Origin: an uncultured Eubacterium sp.
GTDB taxonomy: Bacteria > Bacillota_A > Clostridia > Lachnospirales > Lachnospiraceae
Length of the DNA stretch: 46,053 bases
Direction: 5' to 3'
NCBI GenBank assembly: GCA_948468465.1
Contig: CAOKJJ010000013.1
Span: 1 to 46,053, forward strand
Below are positions 6,747 to 16,097 of the stretch, in pieces (position 1 is the stretch's first letter; every line of letters begins with the position of its first letter). The position numbers and the translations under genes are program-made. Under the pieces are notes generated by a model. The model saw only the letters and a program-made list of their open reading frames with translations, was not told the DNA's origin and searched no databases.

Positions 6747-7688
6747 TTGAGGGAAAAATTTGGATTAAAAAAATTGGAAAATGAGATTTTGCTTGACCGT
6801 TTTCGTACGATGAGTCAGCCGACACTTGTATCTAAGACAAATGGACTAAGCGGTAAGCTGTATATTGCATCAGAAATGGATAAAATGGACAAAATAGGTT
6901 ATGACTGTGTAGCAGCCTGTGTGAATGATATGGCGGCGTTAGGAGCAGAACCGTTGTTCTTTTATGCAAATATCTCCTGTGTCCGGCCACGGGCGGAAAA
7001 AGTAAGGATTATCGAAGATGGTATTACACAGGGATGCGAGCAGGCACATATTCAGTTTGCGGGCTGTGAAATTGCAGAGCTGCCGGATAAATATGCGTTT
7101 GACCAGTATGAGCTGGCCGGATTTATTGTTGGCATTTTGGATGGGAAGAAAAAGATAGGGAATTCCAGACTTGCAAGCGGTGATGTCATCATTGGGCTTC
7201 CGTCCAACGGCTTACATAACAATGGTTATGTATTGGCCAGGAAGCAGTTGTTTTTGACAAAAGGGACGATGGAAGTCTATTATGATATGCTTGGCAGCAC
7301 GCTGGGAGAACAGCTGCTTCGTCCGACAAAGATGTATGGAGCATGCATGGAGCATTTACTTGCGTCAGGTACAGAGGTTAAGTCCTGTGTGCAGGTTGCG
7401 CATGGAGGGCTGGACCGGGCGCTGCGCCTGCTTCTTCATGAAACGTATGGCGCGGTTGTCAAACAAAAAACAGACACAATACCGCCTCTTTATCAGATGC
7501 TTCATAAAGATGGAAATATTGATATCCAGCTGATGCGCCAGACTTTTAATATGGGAATCGGCATGCTGATGATTGTAGCGGAAGATGTTGCTGATAAAGC
7601 GGCTGAATATCTGGAAGAAGCTGGTGAAAGTCCGATTTTCCTTGGACTTGTGGAGGCAGAACAGGATTTGATTCGGTATCTGGAGTAG
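6747..7688 (+). CDS. PurM/AIR-synthase-like protein
   Basis: A 313-aa member of the PurM-like ATP-binding superfamily. Conserved blocks are LVSKTNGLSGKLYIASEMDK, GYDCVAACVNDMAALGAEPL, GCEIAELPDKYAFDQYELAG and GLPSNGLHNNGYVLARK. These match AIR synthase (phosphoribosylformylglycinamidine cyclo-ligase), but with differences: the usual TDGVGTK is TNGLSGK and GGETAEMP is GCEIAELP. No other purine genes are nearby, so it may be a paralogue with another substrate rather than the purine enzyme. The start is TTG at 6747 with AGGAAG close by; the next ATG (residue 23) would remove the N-terminal helix. It lies 15 bp before the coiled-coil gene, suggesting an operon. Confidence 0.8.
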   Translation: MREKFGLKKLENEILLDRFRTMSQPTLVSKTNGLSGKLYIASEMDKMDKIGYDCVAACVNDMAALGAEPLFFYANISCVRPRAEKVRIIEDGITQGCEQAHIQFAGCEIAELPDKYAFDQYELAGFIVGILDGKKKIGNSRLASGDVIIGLPSNGLHNNGYVLARKQLFLTKGTMEVYYDMLGSTLGEQLLRPTKMYGACMEHLLASGTEVKSCVQVAHGGLDRALRLLLHETYGAVVKQKTDTIPPLYQMLHKDGNIDIQLMRQTFNMGIGMLMIVAEDVADKAAEYLEEAGESPIFLGLVEAEQDLIRYLE

Positions 7689-7703
7689 AAAAGAGGCGAA
7701 TAG

Positions 7704-8954
7704 ATGAGCTCACAGGACAGACTTGAAAATGTACTAAGAGATATACATGTGATGATTTCCAAGAGTGAGACGTATGATACGGACCGGATCATCGTCAGAA
7801 AGCAGGATATCTTTAATTTGATTGACCGCCTGAATGCAAGTATCTATGAGATTATGGATGAGTACGAGCTGACACAGCAGAGCAGGGACCGGGCAATGCG
7901 GGAAAAAAAGAAGGAAGGCGACAAGATTATCTGGGATGCCAGCCGTCAGGCGGAAGATATTTATGCCGCATCGGTGCTGTATACCGAAGAAGCGCTCAAT
8001 CATCTGAATGTAATGGTAGATGAAGCAGATGCAACGGTAGACCGGATGTATCGCGAATTTCGTAAAAATATAAAGCTGCAGCAGGAGACGATTCGGGAAA
8101 ATCAGCTGGAATTAAAGAGCCAGCTTCAGCTGCTGGCGGATACAGAGAAGTATTTAAGGCTGATTGAGGAACGAAATCGTGAGATTGAACGCGAACGGGC
8201 GGAGAAAAAGGGCAGAAAGACATTAGAAAACTTTGGAGAAAAACATACGGTAATAAAACCGGAAATTAAAATTAATGAGGAGTATTTCCGCAAAGCAGGC
8301 ATTCCATTTGAAAAAGATGAGGATAAGAGTGCGGAAGACGAAGAGCTGATGCAGCCGCTGGAGGATGAAGGGGTGATTGAGTCTACGCTGAAGAAGGCGG
8401 CAGAAGATATCCAGCAGTTATTTACCGAAGATAAGAAACAGGAAAAGAACGCGAAAAAGGCCGTGCAGAAGGAAAAAATACAGGAAGAATCTAAAAGCCA
8501 GGAGAAAATGGCTGTCAGCAGCAGTACAGAATCAGATCAGGCAGTCTCGTCTGAGCAGGCAGCAGCATCCGATGAACTGATACAGAAATCTCCGGCGGAA
8601 CAGCCGCATGCACCTGCTGACACAGGCATAATGGTATCCGATACATCACCTGCTGGCACAGGCAGTTCCGTATCCGCTGCATCACCTGCTGATACAGACA
8701 GTTCTGTATCCGCTGCATCACCTGCTGACACAGGCAGTTCTGTATCCGGTGCATTATCTGCTGACACAGCACAAGAGCAGATGTTGGCGGGCAAGGATAC
8801 AGTCAACGTTGCAGAAGCAGAGATCAGGGTAAATATGGATGCAGAATATTTCAGGCAAAAAGGCGAAGAGACAGAGGAAGGCAAGAAGCATTCGCAAAAT
8901 GAAAAGCTGTCATTATTAGACCGATTAATGGGAAAAAAGAAAACTTTATTATAA
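7704..8954 (+). CDS. DivIVA/F0F1-b-like coiled-coil protein with tandem repeats
   Basis: A 416-aa, highly charged, cytoplasmic protein with no signal peptide or membrane segment. Residues ~1-175 are long helices ([38 protein letters not shown]; a Glu/Arg-rich coiled coil) resembling the polar-growth/division scaffold DivIVA and the b-subunit stalk. Residues ~190-260 are acidic. Residues ~303-355 are a low-complexity tract of about four and a half 12-residue repeats ([12 protein letters not shown]). The C-terminus has a second [14 protein letters not shown] motif ([12 protein letters not shown]) that echoes one at residues ~190-200. AGAGG precedes the ATG. It probably acts as a scaffold in cell shape or division; the function is not proven. 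Confidence 0.65.
   Translation: MSSQDRLENVLRDIHVMISKSETYDTDRIIVRKQDIFNLIDRLNASIYEIMDEYELTQQSRDRAMREKKKEGDKIIWDASRQAEDIYAASVLYTEEALNHLNVMVDEADATVDRMYREFRKNIKLQQETIRENQLELKSQLQLLADTEKYLRLIEERNREIERERAEKKGRKTLENFGEKHTVIKPEIKINEEYFRKAGIPFEKDEDKSAEDEELMQPLEDEGVIESTLKKAAEDIQQLFTEDKKQEKNAKKAVQKEKIQEESKSQEKMAVSSSTESDQAVSSEQAAASDELIQKSPAEQPHAPADTGIMVSDTSPAGTGSSVSAASPADTDSSVSAASPADTGSSVSGALSADTAQEQMLAGKDTVNVAEAEIRVNMDAEYFRQKGEETEEGKKHSQNEKLSLLDRLMGKKKTLL
8610..8768 (+). repeat. 36-bp in-frame tandem repeat
   Basis: Four consecutive 36-bp units plus a partial fifth encode variants of the 12-residue unit [12 protein letters not shown] ([53 protein letters not shown]). Units differ at a few bases, so copy number could change by slippage without breaking the frame. 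Confidence 0.9.
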
Positions 8955-8979
8955 GCATAAACGTAAGGAGGATTTTTTA

Positions 8980-11268
8980 ATGAAACTATATGACAAAGGT
9001 GTTTATCTGGTGAATGGTACAGAATTGATAGAAGATACGCCGGATGCAGCCGCAGCTTTGCAGGCAAAAACAGGCAGTGCGTGTGGAGTGGATCAGGCTA
9101 AAAAGCAGACGATTGCGTACCGTATTTTAGAGAAACACAATACTTCCGGGAATATGGAGAAGCTTCAGATTAAATTCGATAAGCTGACATCACATGATAT
9201 TACTTTTGTGGGAATTATTCAGACGGCTCGTGCATCTGGCCTGGAGAAGTTTCCGATTCCTTATGTACTGACCAATTGTCATAATAGTTTATGTGCGGTT
9301 GGAGGTACGATCAATGAAGACGACCATATGTTCGGATTATCATGTGCGAAAAGATACGGCGGCATTTATGTACCTCCTCATCAGGCTGTAATTCATCAGT
9401 TTGCCAGAGAGATGCTGGCTGGCGGCGGAAGCATGATTCTGGGTTCGGATTCTCATACCCGTTATGGTGCTTTAGGAACAATGGCAATGGGAGAAGGAGG
9501 GCCGGAACTGGTAAAACAGCTGCTCAGCCAGACATATGATATCAATATGCCGGGAGTAGTCGGCATTTACCTGACAGGCAAGCCGGAAAAAGGCGTTGGC
9601 CCGCAGGATATCGCGATTGCCATTATTAAGGAAGTGTTTGCAAACGGCTATGTAAAAAATAAAGTAATGGAGTTTGTAGGGCCTGGCGTTGCCAATCTGA
9701 GCGTAGATTTTCGTATTGGCGTGGATGTAATGACGACAGAGACGACCTGTCTGTCTTCGATCTGGCAGACAGATGATCAGGTGAAAGAATTTTACGAGAT
9801 TCATGGACGCAGCGAAGATTATGCAGAGTTAACTCCTGGAAATGCCGCTTATTATGATGGCATGATTGAGCTGGATTTAAGTACGATAAAGCCTATGATT
9901 GCGATGCCGTTCCATCCGAGCAATGCATATACGATCGAAGAGCTGAATCATAATTTGTTAGATATTCTTGCTGATTGTGAGAAGAAAGCGCAGGTCAGCT
10001 TTAATGGCGCGGTAGATTTGAATCTGAAAGAAAAAGTGCGTGACGGCAAACTATATGTAGATCAGGGTATTATTGCTGGTTGCGCGGGCGGCGGATTTGA
10101 AAATATCTGTGACGCAGCTGATATTTTGGACGGAGCAAGTATTGGGGCGGACGAATTTACGCTGAGCGTATATCCTGCAAGTATGCCGGTTTATATGGAA
10201 TTGGTGCGTAATGGAGCCGCAGCAAAGATTATGGCTGCCGGAGGAGTTATGAAGACGGCATTTTGCGGGCCTTGTTTTGGGGCTGGGGATACGCCGGCGA
10301 ATAACGGGTTTTCCATTCGCCATTCTACAAGAAATTTCCCGAATCGTGAAGGATCTAAGGTACAAAGCGGGCAGATTGCTTCTGTAGCGCTGATGGACGC
10401 ACGTTCGATTGCCGCGACAGCAGCAAATAAAGGGTATCTTACCGCTGCAACAGATGTAGACGTTAACTTCACAAAACCTAAATATTTCTTTGATAAGACA
10501 ATTTACGAAAATCGTGTGTTTGACAGCCATGGACACGCGGATCCGTCTGTGGAAGTGAAAATGGGGCCGAATATTAAAGACTGGCCGAAAATGTGTGCTT
10601 TGACAGATCATCTTCTGCTAAAAGTAGTGTCTGAGATTCATGATCCGGTAACTACTACAGATGAGCTTATCCCATCGGGTGAAACATCCTCTTATCGGTC
10701 TAACCCGCTTGGACTGGCTGAGTTTACATTGTCCAGAAAAGATCCTGCATATGTCGGCCGTGCCAAAGAAGTACAGGCGGCGGAAAAGGTAAGAGAAGAC
10801 GGCGGTCATCCTTATGAAGCGCTTCCGGAATTAAAAGATGCTGTAGATGTGATATTACAGAAGTTCCCAGATGCGAATGAACGCAATACGGGTATCGGCA
10901 GCACGATCTTTGCTGTAAAGCCTGGTGATGGTTCTGCGCGTGAACAGGCGGCTTCCTGTCAGAAAGTGTTAGGCGGATGGGCAAATATCGCGCATGAATA
11001 TGCGACAAAAAGATACCGCTCCAACCTGATCAACTGGGGAATGCTTCCTTTGCTGATTCAGCAGGAAGAAAAGCTTCCATTTGCAAACGGTGATTATTTG
11101 TTCCTGCCGGATATCCGCAAAGCGGTAGAGGAAAAGGATTCGGATATTACAGCGTATGCAGTGAAAGATGGAAATTTGAGAGAGTTTCATATGACGCTTG
11201 GAGAATTGACGGATGACGAACGTGAAATTATATTAAAAGGTTGTCTTATAAATTTTAACAGAAAATAA
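8980..11268 (+). CDS. Aconitase-family hydratase
   Basis: A 762-aa [4Fe-4S] hydro-lyase of the aconitase/isopropylmalate isomerase superfamily; AAGGAGG precedes the ATG. The three cluster ligands appear as C368 ([10 protein letters not shown]) and C429/C432 (CGPCFGAG); their spacing of 61 and 3 residues is close to mitochondrial aconitase (63 and 3). Other signatures are [32 protein letters not shown] and, in the swivel domain, [10 protein letters not shown]. Many clostridial genomes label this type simply as hydratase, and it is shorter than AcnA (~890 aa). It probably interconverts citrate/isocitrate or a related hydroxy-acid; I cannot decide the substrate. It starts 25 bp after the coiled-coil gene and 15 bp before the transporter. 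Confidence 0.88.
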   Translation: MKLYDKGVYLVNGTELIEDTPDAAAALQAKTGSACGVDQAKKQTIAYRILEKHNTSGNMEKLQIKFDKLTSHDITFVGIIQTARASGLEKFPIPYVLTNCHNSLCAVGGTINEDDHMFGLSCAKRYGGIYVPPHQAVIHQFAREMLAGGGSMILGSDSHTRYGALGTMAMGEGGPELVKQLLSQTYDINMPGVVGIYLTGKPEKGVGPQDIAIAIIKEVFANGYVKNKVMEFVGPGVANLSVDFRIGVDVMTTETTCLSSIWQTDDQVKEFYEIHGRSEDYAELTPGNAAYYDGMIELDLSTIKPMIAMPFHPSNAYTIEELNHNLLDILADCEKKAQVSFNGAVDLNLKEKVRDGKLYVDQGIIAGCAGGGFENICDAADILDGASIGADEFTLSVYPASMPVYMELVRNGAAAKIMAAGGVMKTAFCGPCFGAGDTPANNGFSIRHSTRNFPNREGSKVQSGQIASVALMDARSIAATAANKGYLTAATDVDVNFTKPKYFFDKTIYENRVFDSHGHADPSVEVKMGPNIKDWPKMCALTDHLLLKVVSEIHDPVTTTDELIPSGETSSYRSNPLGLAEFTLSRKDPAYVGRAKEVQAAEKVREDGGHPYEALPELKDAVDVILQKFPDANERNTGIGSTIFAVKPGDGSAREQAASCQKVLGGWANIAHEYATKRYRSNLINWGMLPLLIQQEEKLPFANGDYLFLPDIRKAVEEKDSDITAYAVKDGNLREFHMTLGELTDDEREIILKGCLINFNRK

Positions 11269-11283
11269 AAGCGGTGTTTGGAT

Positions 11284-12648
11284 ATGGATAAAGATGAGAA
11301 AAAACAAACAATACGGCAGCAGCTGAAATCAGGTTCAGATTGGAATATACGGCCATATCTGGCAATGGGGCTGACGAGTTTTATTGTTTTTAGCTGCTGT
11401 ATTCTCGTTGTATGCCTGTTGTTTCGTTTTGAAGATATTAAGTCTGTGTTTCATATGTTTGTCGGGATAGCACAGCCGATTTTATATGGCCTTGCGATAG
11501 GATATTTAATTAATCCGATCATGATGTTTTTTGAACGATACCTGTTAAAGCTTGCAGACAGGAAAGGAAAGAATAAAAAACTTCATCGCATGATTCGTAC
11601 GATTTCAAGTATTTTGGCTGTGCTTGTATTTATATTTATTATCATTTTGCTGATATCTATGGTAATACCGGAAATCTCGGCCAATGTATCCAATCTGGTA
11701 GACACTATGCCGGCACAGATGAATTCTTTTATTGTTCACTTGAATGATTGGGAATATGGGAATCATAAAATTATAGCTGTTGTGGAAGAATATTTGATAA
11801 CGGCTGCTGATTGGATAGAAGATTTTCTGAAAAATTCGCTGCTTCCTCAGACGAAGGATTATGTGGCGACAGTTACAAGCGGTGTGCTGAATGTGCTGAA
11901 TGTTTTTAAAAACATTGTCATAGGTCTGATTGTTTCGATTTATGTCATGTGTGAAAAAGAAAACTTTGAAGGGCAGACAAAAAAGATTATATTTGCTTTG
12001 ATGCCGGCACGCGCTGCAAACCAGGTTATTCAGGTATTCCACACGACAAATGAGATTTTCGGCGGATTTATTAAAGGAAAGCTGCTGGATTCTCTTATCA
12101 TTGGAATTATATGCTATATCGTATTGTGCATTATTAAAATGCCGTATACGCTGTTAGTCAGTGTGATTGTAGGTGTTACAAACATTATTCCATTTTTCGG
12201 GCCGTTTATCGGAGCAATACCGAGCGCATTTTTAATATTGCTTGTGGATCCTCTGTACGCGGTATATTTTGTCATATTTGTAGTTATCCTGCAGCAGATT
12301 GATGGAAATATTATTGGGCCGAAGATTTTAGGAGATTCAACGGGATTGTCCTCTTTTTGGGTTATGTTTGCGATTTTAATCGGAAGCGGCTTATTTGGCG
12401 TGATGGGAATGCTGCTTGGATGTCCGGTGTTTGCGGTGATCTATTATATCGTGCAAAAAATTGTGCATTTCTTTCTGGAAAAGAAAAAGCTGCCGATCGC
12501 GACCGCTGTTTATATAGAAGCAACCGGTGTGGAACCTTCTGGCGGACAGCTCTGGTATGGAAAGTATGCGGATGAAAAAACGTCAGAGGAAGCTGTTTCG
12601 GATGAAAAACGTTCGAAAGAAAAGATTTCAGAAGAAAATAAACTATAA
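11284..12648 (+). CDS. AI-2E family transporter (PerM/UPF0118)
   Basis: A 455-aa integral membrane protein. Hydrophobic segments near residues 25-48, 60-85, 110-130, then after a ~100-residue soluble part (VIPEISANVSNLVDTMPAQM) a further set at ~210-230, 255-285, 290-320, 330-385, about 7-8 in all. The pattern and motifs (NIIPFFGPFIGAIPS; DGNIIGPKILGDSTGLSSFW) are those of the AI-2E/PerM family, exporters or channels of varied function. The last ~50 residues are charged (EKTSEEAVSDEKRSKEKISE). The ATG at 11284 is preferred over a TTG at 11278; neither has a strong ribosome site. It closes the string of closely spaced genes that begins with the PurM-like gene. Confidence 0.88.
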   Translation: MDKDEKKQTIRQQLKSGSDWNIRPYLAMGLTSFIVFSCCILVVCLLFRFEDIKSVFHMFVGIAQPILYGLAIGYLINPIMMFFERYLLKLADRKGKNKKLHRMIRTISSILAVLVFIFIIILLISMVIPEISANVSNLVDTMPAQMNSFIVHLNDWEYGNHKIIAVVEEYLITAADWIEDFLKNSLLPQTKDYVATVTSGVLNVLNVFKNIVIGLIVSIYVMCEKENFEGQTKKIIFALMPARAANQVIQVFHTTNEIFGGFIKGKLLDSLIIGIICYIVLCIIKMPYTLLVSVIVGVTNIIPFFGPFIGAIPSAFLILLVDPLYAVYFVIFVVILQQIDGNIIGPKILGDSTGLSSFWVMFAILIGSGLFGVMGMLLGCPVFAVIYYIVQKIVHFFLEKKKLPIATAVYIEATGVEPSGGQLWYGKYADEKTSEEAVSDEKRSKEKISEENKL

Positions 12649-12672
12649 TTTGTTAATTTTTTAAGTAGTTTT

Positions 12673-12701
12673 TTGACATGAGCGGTTACCTATGGTAAAC
12701 T
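12673..12701 (+). promoter_or_regulatory. SigA promoter of the TPR/AAA gene (and possibly glgB)
   Basis: Perfect TTGACA (12673-12678), 17-bp spacer, TAAACT (12696-12701). It lies about 60 bp before the ATG at 12761. Confidence 0.75.
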
Positions 12702-12760
12702 AGGATGGGAATCATATGCAGTGATGGAAACGAAGGTGAATAACAGCCTTTTTTAGATAG

Positions 12761-15700
12761 ATGGTGACAGGCGTGGATAAATACGAGTTTAAACTTAAAG
12801 TTGACGAGATGAAGGCGCTGGTTAGTGCGCGCAACTATAATGCAGCGGCGGAAATTGCAGAAACGATTAACTGGAGAAAAATCCGCAATTTAAATGCCCT
12901 TGTGCTTGCCGGAGAGGTTTTTGAACAGGTGGGCCGTTATGAGGACAGCAAAGAAATTCTTCTGATGGCGTATGATAAATCTCCGATTGGCAGAAATATC
13001 ATATACCGTCTGGCAGAAATTGCGATTAAGACAGACAGATTTGATGATGCGCAGGAATATTATGATGAGTTTGTAGATATTGCACCGCATGATAATTTAA
13101 AGTATGTCTTAAAGTATAAGATGACTGCGGCACAGGGGCTTCCTTATAAGGAACAGATTAAAATTCTGGAAGAGCTGAAAGAACAGGAATATTCAGAAGA
13201 ATGGGCGTATGAGCTGGCGTTTTTATATCATAAAGATATGCAGCCGGAAAAATGTGTGGAAGCGTGTGATGAGCTGATCTTGTGGTTTGGCGATGGCATC
13301 TACGTTGAAAAAGCATTGGAATTGAAGATGCATTATCAGCCGCTGAGCAAACAGCAGGAGGAAAAGTATCATATATTCAGGCAGAAACGGACAGGAGTCA
13401 TTGAAGTAAAGCCGGATGATTCTTTTGAATCAGGAGAAATCATTCATGAAGCAGTGGAGATTCCTGCTGTTCAGACAAATGCGGGACAATACAATACGGC
13501 TAATCTTCAGAAAGAAATTGCTAAAGGGCTGCAGCAGATCAATACGGTGAAAACGCAGGATGATGTATATGGACATGGTCAGATGCAGCAGCCGGCTCCT
13601 GAAATGACGATGGAAGAAATACAGGCGGAGTGGGAAAGAACGAAGCAGGAGATGAATGATGCCCTGAATGAAGCGGTAAGCCCGAAACAGGAAGCATCCA
13701 AAGAAAAATCCATTGAAAAAGCAGAGCAGTTAATGCAACGGCTGCTTAGCATTGTACCTCAGTTAGCCGGACAAATAGCACAGCAGCCATTGTCAGAGAC
13801 AGCCGTTCAGCAACAGCAGCCGACGAAAGTACAGGATGATTTGGAGCAGGCGGGCAGAATTGTTGCCGGCATCAATCAGTTATTACAGGATCAAATTGAC
13901 AGTCTGCAGGCTGAGGTCGGACAGCAGACTGAGATCAGACAGAAGGCTGAGGTCAGACAGCAGGAGATGAGTGAACTGCCAGAGGTATCAGATCCGACAA
14001 GAGAACTGCCGCAGGTGCCTGAAAATATGTTAGAAGGAAAAGAGATTGGAGCAATAGAAAAGGTGCAGATGAATGGAAATTCATTAAATAAAGATACGTC
14101 AAAAAAAGAAGAAAATCCGGTGATGAGCGCGTGGAAAGAAGCTCAGCCGGGAATCTCAGCAATAGATCTTTTGCAGAGGGTACGTATGGAAAAAACAGCC
14201 GCAGATTCTATGCAGCAGTTTCAGGCGGAAACAATGACAGCAGATGATAAACAACAGATACATACAGAAACTGCAGAGACAGTACAAAATATTTATACAA
14301 AAACAGCAAATGAAATGCAGCAGGCTGACATAAAAACAGGAAATTCAGCGATAGAGTCTTTGCGCCAGCTTCAGGCGGGAAGTTCGGCTCTGGAATCTTT
14401 ACGTCAGATGCAGGATGGATTGCGGCGGCAGACAGAGAATGTTATGAGAACGGATCAGCCTCAGCAAATGTCAAATGTTCCGGAGGATATGCGGCCTCAG
14501 CAAATGCAAAACATATTATCAGACAGGATACAGCAACAGATGCCGCATATATCGGCGGATAAGATACAACAACAGCAGATGACAAATATTCCGGAGAATA
14601 TGGAGCAGCAGAGAATAACAAATATACCAGCGGATATGGAGCAGCAGCGAGTATCAAATATACCTACGGATATGGAGCAGCAGCGGGTATCAAATATACC
14701 TGCGGATGTAGAACAGCAGCAGATGACAAATATACCAGCGGATGTGCAACAGCAGCATATGACGAATATACCTGCGGATGTGCAACAGCGGCAAATGACG
14801 AATATACCTGCGGATGTGCAACAGCAGCAGATGTTTGATATAAGTACAGACAGGAATCCGGAACAAGTGCCTGATGGGTTAGAAAATATGATACAGCGTG
14901 ATCAGGAAATGGATATACCGGAAATCCAATATGAAAATACTTTTGATGATGTGTCTGGTCAGATGCAGCGATCAGAAAGTATGTTGAATTCTGAAACAGA
15001 CGAAATGGATAGGAATCACATGGACAGCGAAGCCTATGAGTTTAAAGAAAGTATCAATGAGGAACCTGAATATCCACAGGAAAACAAATTTTTGGCATCG
15101 AAACCTCGATTTCTTACACAGGCGCAGCTTCAGGCAGGGGCAGCTATGGATGGGAAGAAAACTACGCAGATAACAAAAGAATTTTCAAAAGAAGCTATGG
15201 CAGCAGTTCATGCGGAAAATCTGAACAGTGTTTCTCAGGCGGATAGTCAGAATCTGGAAGAGATGAAACGGCTCACTCCTGAGCAAAAGCAGATTTTTTC
15301 TTATTTTGTACCGATAGCTGGGATGGAAGCGCAAATATACGATTTGCTGATGGGAGTATCGGAACATTTGCAATATGATAAACATGCACAGTCTGGAAAT
15401 ATTATTATCGAAGGTATTAGCGGCAGCGGAAAAACTGTGCTGATTATGGATATTATTAAAGTACTCCAAAAAGAAATTAAACGTCCGGTTGGAAATACAG
15501 GCAAGATTGATGCAAATGCTTTGAATCAAAAAGATCTGGATGTATTGATGGATAAAATAAGCGGCGGGTGTCTGATTATTGAATCAGCAGGCAGGATTTC
15601 GAGGGAAACAGCCGTCCGTCTGTCCAGATGTATGGAAAATGATCATGCGGGCACACTGTATATTATAGAAGATACAGAAGAAGGGATTCAAAAAGCACTG

Positions 15701-16033
15701 GAACGGGATAGTTCTTTTGCTGCAAAATTTACAGAAAAGATCACAATTCCATTGTTTTCAGCGGATGAGTTGGTAGAATTCGGTAAAGCTTATGCAAACG
15801 ATTTAAATTATGATATTGATGAGATGGGAGTATTAGCCTTATATAAACGAATCAGCGCGATACAAAAGCTGGACCATGTGACGACATTAACCGAAGTAAA
15901 AGAAATCGTAGATGAGGCAATTGATAATGCTGAAAAAGGCGTCTTAAAGAAAGTATTTGGAATGTTGACAGCAACCAGGGCCAATGATGACAATTACATT
16001 ATTTTAAGAGAGAAGGACTTTGAAGAATCATGA
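12761..16033 (+). CDS. TPR protein with Gln-rich repeat linker and C-terminal AAA-like domain
   Basis: A 1090-aa cytoplasmic protein in three parts. Residues ~1-210 are TPR-like helices (NYNAAAEIAETINW; GRYEDSKEILLMAYDKSP; DRFDDAQEYYDEFVDIAPHD). Residues ~250-810 are a long Gln/Met/Glu-rich linker with a 12-residue tandem repeat (NIPADVQQQQMT). Residues ~850-1090 resemble an AAA+ domain of the CbxX/CfxQ type: Walker A EGISGSGKT near residue 890, Walker B region GGCLIIESAGRI, then FSADELVEFGKAYAN as lid helices. The Walker B acids are altered: the usual IDEA is IESA. The family is seen upstream of glgB in relatives, but its role is unknown. The start is uncertain: the ATG at 12761 has no good ribosome site; a GTG at 12773 is an alternative. 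Confidence 0.7.
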   Translation: MVTGVDKYEFKLKVDEMKALVSARNYNAAAEIAETINWRKIRNLNALVLAGEVFEQVGRYEDSKEILLMAYDKSPIGRNIIYRLAEIAIKTDRFDDAQEYYDEFVDIAPHDNLKYVLKYKMTAAQGLPYKEQIKILEELKEQEYSEEWAYELAFLYHKDMQPEKCVEACDELILWFGDGIYVEKALELKMHYQPLSKQQEEKYHIFRQKRTGVIEVKPDDSFESGEIIHEAVEIPAVQTNAGQYNTANLQKEIAKGLQQINTVKTQDDVYGHGQMQQPAPEMTMEEIQAEWERTKQEMNDALNEAVSPKQEASKEKSIEKAEQLMQRLLSIVPQLAGQIAQQPLSETAVQQQQPTKVQDDLEQAGRIVAGINQLLQDQIDSLQAEVGQQTEIRQKAEVRQQEMSELPEVSDPTRELPQVPENMLEGKEIGAIEKVQMNGNSLNKDTSKKEENPVMSAWKEAQPGISAIDLLQRVRMEKTAADSMQQFQAETMTADDKQQIHTETAETVQNIYTKTANEMQQADIKTGNSAIESLRQLQAGSSALESLRQMQDGLRRQTENVMRTDQPQQMSNVPEDMRPQQMQNILSDRIQQQMPHISADKIQQQQMTNIPENMEQQRITNIPADMEQQRVSNIPTDMEQQRVSNIPADVEQQQMTNIPADVQQQHMTNIPADVQQRQMTNIPADVQQQQMFDISTDRNPEQVPDGLENMIQRDQEMDIPEIQYENTFDDVSGQMQRSESMLNSETDEMDRNHMDSEAYEFKESINEEPEYPQENKFLASKPRFLTQAQLQAGAAMDGKKTTQITKEFSKEAMAAVHAENLNSVSQADSQNLEEMKRLTPEQKQIFSYFVPIAGMEAQIYDLLMGVSEHLQYDKHAQSGNIIIEGISGSGKTVLIMDIIKVLQKEIKRPVGNTGKIDANALNQKDLDVLMDKISGGCLIIESAGRISRETAVRLSRCMENDHAGTLYIIEDTEEGIQKALERDSSFAAKFTEKITIPLFSADELVEFGKAYANDLNYDIDEMGVLALYKRISAIQKLDHVTTLTEVKEIVDEAIDNAEKGVLKKVFGMLTATRANDDNYIILREKDFEES
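14468..14850 (+). repeat. 36-bp in-frame tandem repeat in the TPR/AAA gene
   Basis: About ten imperfect 36-bp units encode variants of NIPADVQQQQMT. The first units (SNVPEDM, QNILSDR, PHISADK) are diverged, the last five nearly identical, as expected from recent expansion at the 3' end. Confidence 0.9.
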
Positions 16034-16097
16034 AGTTTATTAATCATATAGCAGCAGAATGAATGCTGCAAAGACAAGTAACAGGAGGGTTATGATA

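Noticed and set aside
6747..7688. Selenophosphate synthetase (SelD)
   Set aside because: It shares the PurM-like fold but lacks the Sec/Cys N-terminal motif and has PurM-type motifs instead.
8610..8768. CRISPR array
   Set aside because: The repeats are contiguous, in frame with a coding region and have no spacers. The same applies to 14468-14850 and 19386-19493.
10051..10611. 186-aa antisense reading frame in the hydratase gene
   Set aside because: Shadow of a strongly conserved coding region; no ribosome site or family signature.
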